Shown here: positions 6,590 through 12,952 of the stretch, in pieces
Position numbering within the stretch: position 1 is the stretch's first letter
Layout of the letters: each line of letters begins with the position of its first letter
DNA from: Succinivibrio sp.
Lineage (GTDB): Bacteria > Pseudomonadota > Gammaproteobacteria > Enterobacterales > Succinivibrionaceae
DNA length: 14,287 nucleotides
Direction: 5' to 3'
Assembly (NCBI GenBank): GCA_017959135.1
Contig: JAGDBH010000004.1
Coordinates: forward strand, 1 to 14,287
Notes under the pieces: generated by a model
Told to the model about the DNA's origin: nothing
The model's database searches: none
The model's input: only the letters and a program-made list of their open reading frames with translations
Translations under genes and position numbers: made by a program

Positions 6590-7867
6590 ATGACAGTAGC
6601 TATTTTTCTGGCAATTCTTCTGACCTCTGTTTGTATCGGTATTCCTATTGCCTTTTCTCTTCTGATGTGCGGCTTTGGTCTGATGTGGTATATGGATATG
6701 CTGGATCCTCAGATCGTCGCTCAGAGTCTGATTAACGGTGCTGATAACTTTACTCTGCTGGCAATTCCTTTCTTCGTTTTTGCCGGTGATATCATGAATG
6801 TCGGCGGTCTGGCAAAACGTCTTGTTGATCTTCCAATGAAACTGGTTGGTCATAAGGCAGGCGGTCTTGGATATGTTGTAATCATTGCCGCAGTTATTAT
6901 GGCCTCTCTGTCTGGTTCTCCTGCAGCAGATACCGCAGCTATTGCCGCTATTATGTTCCCAATGATGTCAAAGGCTAACTATCCAAAGGAAGGCTCTGTC
7001 GGTCTGATTGCATCAGGTGGTATTATTGCTCCTATCATCCCTCCATCAATTCCTTTTATCGTAATTGGTGTAACCGCTTCTGTTTCTATCTCTCAGCTGT
7101 TCCTGGCAGGTATTGTTCCTGGTCTTTTAATGGGTGTAACTCTATGTTTTGTATGGAGTTTAAGAGCTCGCAGATATGAAGCTGCTCCAAAGGCATCTGC
7201 CAAGGAAATCATGAAGTCTTTCAGAAGCAGTATCTGGGCACTGATGCTTCCTGTAATTATTATCGGCGGTTTCAAGACCGGAGTCTTTACTCCAACCGAG
7301 GCTGGTGCTGTGGCTTCTGTATACGCCCTGTTTATCTCCATCTTTGTGTATAAGGAGCTTTCCCTGCATGCCATTTACGGAGCTCTTCTGAGCACTGTTA
7401 AAACAACCGGTGTAATCATGATGATGGTTGCAGCTGCACAGGTATCAGCATGGCTTATGACTGTTGCAGATCTCCCTGGTACTGTAATTGAGCTTTTAAA
7501 GCCAATGATTGACAGTCCAAAGCTTCTTCTGGCACTGATTCTCGTTCTGCTTACCGTGATGGGTATGGTGCTTGATCTGATTCCTATCGTTCTGATTCTT
7601 GTACCAGTTCTGATGCCTCTGATTCATGAGGCAGGAATAAACGAGATTTATTTCTGCGTAATGTTCATTATCTGCTGTTCAATCGGTCTGATTACTCCTC
7701 CAGTAGGTAATGTTCTGAATGTTGTTTCAAGTGTAACCAAAGTTCCATTTGAGCGCTCAGTCATCGGTATTCTGCCATATGCAGGATCACTGCTGCTGTT
7801 ACTGATTCTGTTCCTGTTATTCCCTGAAATAATTATCGGACCACTTAATTTCATGATGGGTAAATAG
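6590..7867 (+). CDS. dctM: TRAP transporter large permease subunit (DctM/YiaN family)
   Basis: DctM is the sodium-driven transport subunit of the TRAP system in the inner membrane. The 425-residue product has the usual length and about 12 hydrophobic segments. Family motifs seen are LLAIPFFVFAGDIMNVGG, SLSGSPAADTAA, GIIAPIIPPSI, FTPTEAGAVASVYAL and GLITPPVGNVLNV. The last is the second half of the inverted-repeat fold. By recall the protein resembles E. coli YiaN closely along its length, for instance SGSxxADTAAxAA and KTGxFTPTEA. YiaMNO transports 2,3-diketo-L-gulonate, so a sugar-acid rather than a C4-dicarboxylate substrate is inferred. AAGGAGG lies 10 nt before the ATG, inside the end of dctQ. 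An 86-bp gap precedes dctP. Confidence 0.94.
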   Translation: MTVAIFLAILLTSVCIGIPIAFSLLMCGFGLMWYMDMLDPQIVAQSLINGADNFTLLAIPFFVFAGDIMNVGGLAKRLVDLPMKLVGHKAGGLGYVVIIAAVIMASLSGSPAADTAAIAAIMFPMMSKANYPKEGSVGLIASGGIIAPIIPPSIPFIVIGVTASVSISQLFLAGIVPGLLMGVTLCFVWSLRARRYEAAPKASAKEIMKSFRSSIWALMLPVIIIGGFKTGVFTPTEAGAVASVYALFISIFVYKELSLHAIYGALLSTVKTTGVIMMMVAAAQVSAWLMTVADLPGTVIELLKPMIDSPKLLLALILVLLTVMGMVLDLIPIVLILVPVLMPLIHEAGINEIYFCVMFIICCSIGLITPPVGNVLNVVSSVTKVPFERSVIGILPYAGSLLLLLILFLLFPEIIIGPLNFMMGK

Positions 7868-7953
7868 TCAGGAAGACGGAAATTTGAAAAGGATAAACAT
7901 GTTCTAAAAGATTTTGTTTGCATACTGTAATTTCTTTTTTTAAGGAGACACAA

Positions 7954-8934
7954 ATGAAGAAAACCTTAGCTGTTATTCTTGCAACTATTCTGGGTGCCAG
8001 CGTTGCAATGCAGGCTGAAGCAAAGACTGTTCTACGTTTTGCTACAGATGTTTCAAAGGACAATACCCAGGGACAGGGCGCTGTTTACTTTGCAGAGCAG
8101 GTAAAGGAAAAGTCAAAGGGTGAGATTGAGATCAAGACCTTCTTTGACAGCACCTTAGGTAACTCTCAGGCAATTGTTTCAGGTGCCCGTTCAGGAACCA
8201 TTGATATTGCAATGGTTGGCGGCGGTATCGCTTCAGGTTTATCTCCAGTAATGGCTGTTCTTGATATTCCATTCATCTTCAAGGACAAAGCTCATGCATA
8301 TCGTGTTCTTGATGGAGAAATCGGTGACAGACTATATAAGACTCTAGAGCCTCTTGGATTAAAGGGTCTGGCTTATTTTGAAAACGGCTTCCGTAACATG
8401 ACCAACAGCCGTAAACCAATTGTTAAACCAGAAGACTGTGCTGGACTTAAGATCAGAGTTCCTCAGAGTAATATGCTGGTTGCAACTTTCGAAGCTCTAA
8501 AGGCAAATCCTGTTCCTATGGCATACGGTGAACTTTATACTGCTATGGAAACCGGTGCTATCGAAGCTCAGGATCATCCTATTTCAACACTTTATGCTGG
8601 TAAGTTCTATGAGATTCAGAAGTATCTTTCAATGACCAACCATGCATATACAGCAGTAACCGTAATGATGAACAAGAAGAAGTTTGATAAGTTAAGTGCT
8701 GATCAGCAGAAGCTTCTTGTTGATTGTGCTCGTGATGCTGCAAAGTATCAGCGTGAAGTTAATGCTAAGCAGGAAATCACCATGATCGAGGACATGAAGA
8801 AGACTGGTATTCAGGTTAACGACAATGTTGATTCTGATGCATTCATGAAGGCTACTTTATCAGTTCGTTCAATCTACACTGACAAGAACGGTGATGAGTA
8901 CGTAAAACTAATCGATGCTGAACGTAACAAATAA
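7954..8934 (+). CDS. dctP: TRAP transporter periplasmic solute-binding protein (DctP/YiaO family)
   Basis: This is the periplasmic receptor that captures the substrate and delivers it to DctQM. The 326-residue precursor starts with a clear signal peptide, cleaved after MQAEA (residue 23). The mature protein has the DctP pattern: DSTLGNSQAIVSGARSGTID, GLSPVMAVLDIPFIF, the GLKIRVPQ motif with Arg168 (the conserved carboxylate-binding arginine of TRAP receptors), and ANPVPMAYGELYTAMETGAIEAQ. It resembles E. coli YiaO, including LDGxxGD, NGFRNMTNSR and KFYEIQKYLSMTNHAY. With gntK and edd next door, gluconate or a related aldonate is the best guess, unproven. ATG at 7954 is chosen because AAGGAG (7942-7947) sits 6 nt upstream and the signal peptide begins there. 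Upstream in-frame codons would spoil it. Confidence 0.93.
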   Translation: MKKTLAVILATILGASVAMQAEAKTVLRFATDVSKDNTQGQGAVYFAEQVKEKSKGEIEIKTFFDSTLGNSQAIVSGARSGTIDIAMVGGGIASGLSPVMAVLDIPFIFKDKAHAYRVLDGEIGDRLYKTLEPLGLKGLAYFENGFRNMTNSRKPIVKPEDCAGLKIRVPQSNMLVATFEALKANPVPMAYGELYTAMETGAIEAQDHPISTLYAGKFYEIQKYLSMTNHAYTAVTVMMNKKKFDKLSADQQKLLVDCARDAAKYQREVNAKQEITMIEDMKKTGIQVNDNVDSDAFMKATLSVRSIYTDKNGDEYVKLIDAERNK

Positions 8935-8963
8935 GACTAATCCTTAAATTACTCTTAAGTTTA

Positions 8964-8996
8964 AATGCCGGTGATTTTCTCATCGGCATTATTTTT
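8964..8996 (+). terminator. Intrinsic terminator of the TRAP operon
   Basis: AATGCCGGTG (8964-8973) pairs with CATCGGCATT (8981-8990) with one G-T wobble across a 7-nt loop, followed by ATTTTT. It lies 30 bp after the dctP stop. On the minus strand the tail is not T-rich, so it acts mainly rightward and also keeps TRAP transcription from running into the convergent BASS-like genes. Confidence 0.85.
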
Positions 8997-9001
8997 GAGG
9001 A

Positions 9002-9994
9002 TTACTCCTGATATACCTGTTCTCCGGTCTGTTCCCATCTTCTGAGGTTTCGTTCGCGATACCACATCTGCCAGGCATTAACGACATTCTGCCAGAGAAT
9101 ATATGTACCAGGGATAATTGCAACTGTCGGGGTGAGATAGGTGAGAGTAACCCATAATCCAAAGACCATGTTCTTCTGTCCTAAAGCCTGACCTGCACTG
9201 ATCCTCTGATGTCCGAACTGTCCGATTCCCTTTGCCAGAACAAACTGCATGATGGTCATAACAAAACCTACAGCTGCCATGATAGTAATTTCCAGTGTGC
9301 TTTTATCAGATGAGGCGATATTGGAGAAGGTCTTTGCCGACACAACCACAATAATAAAAGCCCACATATAAAAGCCTATATCTTTCGTGTTTCTGAGAAT
9401 GAACTGATGCAGCTTAGGTGTGAAGGTGCGGATTAGAAAAGTTAATACCAGCGGAAGCACCAGAATAGGGGAGATATGATTCAGGATTAGCAGGCAGTCA
9501 TGAAAGAAAGAGTTGTTTCCCATATCGCAGAACAGAGGAAATAACAGAGGTATAGCTACTGCTGCTGCAAGATTACTGAAAATAATGTAGGTGGTAAGTG
9601 CCGATTCATTACCACCAAGCTTACCTGTGATCACTGAGGCTGATGCTGCTGTAGGTGTAATAAGACAAATGAGGATGCCTTCAAGAATAACTGTATCGCT
9701 GGAGTCAGGAAAGATTTTTAAATAAAAGGCCAATATAGCAGTAGCTGCAATCTGATAGACAATCAGAATAAAATGCCATGCTCTTGGCATCATCTGATGC
9801 AGAGTAATCTTGCTGAAGGCGAAAAACAGAATGAAGAACAGTACAACCGGCAGAGAATCTCCGGCTGCATGTGCAGCAGGTTTCAGATGCGCAGACCATT
9901 CTACGTAATTGAAAAAGCAGAATACCAAAAAGCCCATTGAAACGGCAATAAGTAAGGTGTAGGGCCTTAGTTTTTTTAATAAATTTACTATCAT
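9002..9994 (-). CDS. BASS-superfamily (bile acid:sodium symporter-like) transporter, copy 2
   Basis: A 330-residue inner-membrane protein with about nine or ten hydrophobic segments. It resembles prokaryotic members of the bile acid:sodium symporter superfamily (BASS/SBF fold), which move organic anions with sodium. Visible marks are the crossover-like stretch TPTAASASVITGKLGGNES (about residues 112-130) and the second conserved block AGQALGQKNMVFGLW, followed by LWQNVVNAWQMW. The soluble C-terminus ends in YQE. The substrate cannot be told from sequence. It is the second gene of a tandem pair: its ATG lies one base after the stop of the upstream paralogue, so the two are co-transcribed. The stop lies about 5 bp past the TRAP terminator, in convergent orientation. 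Family placement is moderately sure, function is not. Confidence 0.72.
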   Translation of the reverse strand: MIVNLLKKLRPYTLLIAVSMGFLVFCFFNYVEWSAHLKPAAHAAGDSLPVVLFFILFFAFSKITLHQMMPRAWHFILIVYQIAATAILAFYLKIFPDSSDTVILEGILICLITPTAASASVITGKLGGNESALTTYIIFSNLAAAVAIPLLFPLFCDMGNNSFFHDCLLILNHISPILVLPLVLTFLIRTFTPKLHQFILRNTKDIGFYMWAFIIVVVSAKTFSNIASSDKSTLEITIMAAVGFVMTIMQFVLAKGIGQFGHQRISAGQALGQKNMVFGLWVTLTYLTPTVAIIPGTYILWQNVVNAWQMWYRERNLRRWEQTGEQVYQE

Positions 9995-9995
9995 G

Positions 9996-10997
9996 TTATT
10001 CCTGATATGGCTCCAGGCCTTTTTCTCTTCTCTCTCTAATATCCTTTTCTCTAAGTCTCATCTGAACAGCATTTACAAGATTCTGCCACAGCAGATAGCT
10101 GCTTGGGACGATAGCGGATACTGGAGAGAGGAACATAATTGCAATCCAGATGGCAAATACAGTGTTTTTCTGTCCTAATCCCTGACCAGCACTGATTCGC
10201 TGTTTTTCTTTCTGACCAAAATATTTACCGATGACAAACTGCAGCACTGTAATGATAAAGCCAATCAGAAACAGCATACACATGAAGAATGATCCTGTTG
10301 TTGAGTTGGCAATACTTTCAAATATTCTTGCAGACTGTATGGCAAGAGTTATAAGCCAGAAATAGAAACCGATCTCTTTGGCACTGTTTATAAGCTTAAG
10401 AAGTTTTGGGAAAAACATTCTTATAACAACAGCAAAAATAAGTGGCAGTACCAGTACAGGAAAGATCCTGCTCAGAATCAGCAGGAAATCATCCAGGAAT
10501 ACTCCGGATATTGTTGTGCATATCAGAGGAAAATACAGTGGGATAAATACAGCAGCGATGATATTACTGATAATTGTGTAGGATGTCTGAGAGGATTCAT
10601 TTCCTCCGAGTTTTCCTGTCATAACAGCAGCAGATGCTGCAGTTGGGGCTATGGTACAGATAATTGTACCTTCAAGCAGAAGTGTTGCTTCCTGTGATAA
10701 ATCGTTTTTGAAATAATAAAGCAGTGCTACGAAGAATCCTGTTGAAAGGATCTGGACTGCAGCAAGTGACAGATGCCACCTTCTTGGGATCATTTCCTTG
10801 ATTTCTATCTTGCAGAATGAGAAAAACAGGATAATAAAGAGATTAACCGGTAGAGAATCAACTAAAAAGTAAGCAACTGGTCTTAATGGTTCTGTCTGAG
10901 GAATATATCTGAAAACCAGAAAACCTGTAAAACCTATCATGATAGATACAAAAAGGCTGTTGGTTTTTAGCTTATTTTTTATTGATTCTAATTGCAT
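9996..10997 (-). CDS. BASS-superfamily (bile acid:sodium symporter-like) transporter, copy 1
   Basis: A 333-residue membrane protein and evident paralogue of the gene downstream. The two share DSLPV, FILFFxFxKI, PRxWH, APTAASAAVMTGKLGGNES (TPTAASASV... in the other), the T-Y-I-SN-AAV-IPL-FPL series, AGQGLGQKNTVF, LWQNLVNA and the terminal YQE. About nine or ten membrane segments are seen, with a charged cytoplasmic-looking tail (LREKDIRERREKG). The family is the same BASS-like group, probably importing an organic anion with sodium; no substrate can be assigned. It is the first gene of the pair and divergent from pmbA across 70 bp. The ribosome binding site is poor (GGA 11 nt upstream). A shorter start is possible but would remove the first hydrophobic helix's lead-in, so ATG at 10997 is kept. 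Confidence 0.72.
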   Translation of the reverse strand: MQLESIKNKLKTNSLFVSIMIGFTGFLVFRYIPQTEPLRPVAYFLVDSLPVNLFIILFFSFCKIEIKEMIPRRWHLSLAAVQILSTGFFVALLYYFKNDLSQEATLLLEGTIICTIAPTAASAAVMTGKLGGNESSQTSYTIISNIIAAVFIPLYFPLICTTISGVFLDDFLLILSRIFPVLVLPLIFAVVIRMFFPKLLKLINSAKEIGFYFWLITLAIQSARIFESIANSTTGSFFMCMLFLIGFIITVLQFVIGKYFGQKEKQRISAGQGLGQKNTVFAIWIAIMFLSPVSAIVPSSYLLWQNLVNAVQMRLREKDIRERREKGLEPYQE

Positions 10998-11034
10998 GAT
11001 GTTGGTCCAAATTATGGTATAACATACAACATCA
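10997..11034. repeat. 8-bp inverted repeat between the BASS-like pair and pmbA
   Basis: TGATGTTG (10997-11004) and CAACATCA (11027-11034) are exact inverse complements 22 bp apart, in the 70-bp divergent gap. The left arm touches the ATG of the BASS-like gene. The layout would suit a dimeric regulator bound to spaced half-sites, but chance is possible. Confidence 0.35.
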
Positions 11035-11067
11035 ATTATAAGAGAAAACGCTGTGGGATTAATATAA

Positions 11068-12423
11068 ATGAGTTCTTTTAAGGAAGATTTAGGTGCAGAA
11101 GAGTCTCGTCTGGAGCAGGTTTCATCTGAAGTGGTGCAGTTTGCACTCTCAAATGGCGCAGATGAGTGTGAAGTAAATATCGGCGCAGTTAAAGGTCTTT
11201 CTGTTTCCTGCCGCGATCAGGATGTGGAAAATATCGAGTTCAACCGAGACAACGGTATGAGTATTACCGTGTACAAGGATAAACGTTCAGGTGTCGTTTC
11301 AACTAATGATCTGTCAAAGGAATCAATAAGAGAGGCTGTTCGTTCTGCAATTAATCTTGCAAAGTATTCTGATCCTGACCCTTGTTCAGGTCTTGCAGAC
11401 AAGGAACTTATCTGTAACTCCTTTAAAGATCTTAATCTGGTGTTTGACAATAAAGTTGATGCTGATTTTGCTGCATCTAAGGCACTGGAGCTCGATAAAA
11501 TGGCCGAGGAGCAGAAGGTTGATGGTATCAAGAAATCAGATGGTTCAAGTTTCTCAAGCTATCTTTATACAACTGTAATTGCCAACTCCAATGGCTTTAA
11601 TAAAGCCCGTTCTGCAAGCTCAGTATCTGCTGATATCACTCTTTTAGGTGAGTCAGATGGAAAGATGCAGCGTGCATCCGGCTCAAGCATTGCAAGATCT
11701 CTTGAAGATATATATTCATCTCAGAAGATTCTTGATGAAGCTTTTGAAAAGACTCTCCTGAAGCTTAATTCAAGAAAGCTGAATACCGGTAAATATAATG
11801 TCATCTTTACCAGATCAGCTGTACAGTCTCTTTGGGGCAATTTCTCATCTGCTATTTCCGGCGGTGCTCTTTATAGAAACCGTTCATTCCTGTGTAATTC
11901 TCTTGGAAAGCAGGTTTTATCAGATAAAGTCACTATCTATGAAGATCCTTTCGTGCTCAAGGGATTAGGCTCACGTAACTTTGATAGCGATGGTGTAAGA
12001 GTATGTGCCTCAGACATTGTTAAGGACGGAAGGCTTGAACAGTATCTTTTATCTGTTTATTCTGCCCGTAAGCTTGGTCTTCAGAGTAATGGTCATGCCA
12101 GCGGAAGTCATAACTGGTATATTTCTTTCAAAGACGCTACCTATTCTTTTGATGAGCTGTTGGCAAAGGTAGGTGAAGGTGTTGTGGTTACCGGTCTTAT
12201 GGGACAGGGCATTGATCTTGTAAGCGGTAATTACTCAAGAGGAGCTGAAGGCTACTACTTCAAAGACGGAAAGTTTGTTCACTCTGTAGACGGAATAACA
12301 ATAGCGGGAAATCTGAAGGATATGTTCCTGAATATGGAAGCTATGGCTGACGATTTTGATGAAAGATATAAGGTTCAGACCGGCTCTGTATTTATTCCTG
12401 ATATGACTATTTCAGGAAACTAA
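11068..12423 (+). CDS. pmbA: PmbA/TldE, partner subunit of the TldD metalloprotease
   Basis: PmbA (TldE) is the non-metal-binding partner of TldD; together they form the protease that matures microcin B17 and degrades some antitoxin-type substrates. The 451-residue product (E. coli 450) matches throughout: VENIEFNRDNGMSITVY, YSDPDPCSGLADKEL, YSARKLGLQSNGHASG (from residue 331), LMGQGIDLVSGNYSRGAEGY and ITIAGNLKDM. The HExxxH zinc site of TldD is absent, as expected for TldE. The ATG has only a weak ribosome binding site (GTGGGATT, 11052-11059). It stands alone between the divergent BASS-like pair and the convergent fliL-like gene. In E. coli pmbA is far from tldD; here the two are 7.7 kb apart on the same strand. 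Confidence 0.95.
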   Translation: MSSFKEDLGAEESRLEQVSSEVVQFALSNGADECEVNIGAVKGLSVSCRDQDVENIEFNRDNGMSITVYKDKRSGVVSTNDLSKESIREAVRSAINLAKYSDPDPCSGLADKELICNSFKDLNLVFDNKVDADFAASKALELDKMAEEQKVDGIKKSDGSSFSSYLYTTVIANSNGFNKARSASSVSADITLLGESDGKMQRASGSSIARSLEDIYSSQKILDEAFEKTLLKLNSRKLNTGKYNVIFTRSAVQSLWGNFSSAISGGALYRNRSFLCNSLGKQVLSDKVTIYEDPFVLKGLGSRNFDSDGVRVCASDIVKDGRLEQYLLSVYSARKLGLQSNGHASGSHNWYISFKDATYSFDELLAKVGEGVVVTGLMGQGIDLVSGNYSRGAEGYYFKDGKFVHSVDGITIAGNLKDMFLNMEAMADDFDERYKVQTGSVFIPDMTISGN

Positions 12424-12426
12424 CAA

Positions 12427-12454
12427 TCTCCTCGAGGAAAAACCTCGAAGAGAT
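12427..12454. terminator. Terminator-like hairpin after pmbA, without T tract
   Basis: ATCTCCTCGAGG (12426-12437) pairs with CCTCGAAGAGAT (12443-12454) around an AAAAA loop, with one C-A mismatch. It lies between the convergent ends of pmbA and the fliL-like gene. Neither strand has a T run after the stem, so it may act as an RNA 3'-end stabiliser or a weak terminator rather than a classic one. Confidence 0.4.
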
Positions 12455-12474
12455 ATGATTCTGATATAAGGCAG

Positions 12475-12921
12475 CTACTGGTACATATAGCTTAAGAACA
12501 GAAGATCGATAATCAGAGGTTTTCCGAATTTCTCCTGCAGAATTCCTGTAACCTTCTCTCTGCATTCGACTCTGATTTTCTCTCTTGCCTCATTGGTTGC
12601 AACCTGACCAAACTCTTTTGAGCCCAGGATTGTAACAATGGCATCTTTAATCAGAGGTTCAACGTCAGCAATAATGGTTGAATCTCTGCTATCCTCTAGC
12701 ATCAGACTTATTTTGATTCTTACATAGTGAATCTTGTCTCTAGGATTCAATGTAGCTACGTTGGTTGTGATATCAGGTGAGATCTGATAATAACCAATCT
12801 CTGGAGCAACATTCTCTGGTTCTGCTGGCTCCTCTTTCTTGCCATGACCTGATGCATAAGCAGATGAAGAAACTGCAATAAAGATTATAGAAACAAGTCC
12901 TAATAAAAGTTTTTTTAACAT
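12475..12921 (-). CDS. FliL-like secreted or membrane-anchored protein
   Basis: The 148-residue product has an N-terminal signal (hydrophobic stretch 5-20, then SSSAYA before Ser24) and a short Lys/Glu/Pro linker. The remaining 110 residues look like the periplasmic domain of FliL, the flagellar basal-body protein that supports the stator: YYQISPDITTNVAT, YVRIKISLMLED, VEPLIKDAIVTIL and EKIRVECREKVTGIL. Classical FliL keeps its N-terminal helix as an anchor; here the AxA-like end of the segment suggests cleavage and a soluble periplasmic protein. ATG at 12921 is chosen because AAGGA sits 7 nt upstream; longer in-frame starts would bury the signal. It lies 31 bp after plsB on the same strand, with no flagellar gene nearby. 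A flagellar role is possible but not shown. Confidence 0.75.
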   Translation of the reverse strand: MLKKLLLGLVSIIFIAVSSSAYASGHGKKEEPAEPENVAPEIGYYQISPDITTNVATLNPRDKIHYVRIKISLMLEDSRDSTIIADVEPLIKDAIVTILGSKEFGQVATNEAREKIRVECREKVTGILQEKFGKPLIIDLLFLSYMYQ

Positions 12922-12952
12922 TTTCTTTTCCTTTATGTATGCTAGTGTTGCC

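Noticed and set aside
7868..7953. Separate promoter for dctP in the 86-bp gap
   Set aside because: TTGAAA (7884-7889) and TGTAAT (7926-7931) are present but not at a workable spacing, so no promoter is claimed.
11068..12423. A second active metalloprotease like TldD
   Set aside because: No HExxxH metal site is present; the sequence matches PmbA/TldE, the partner subunit.
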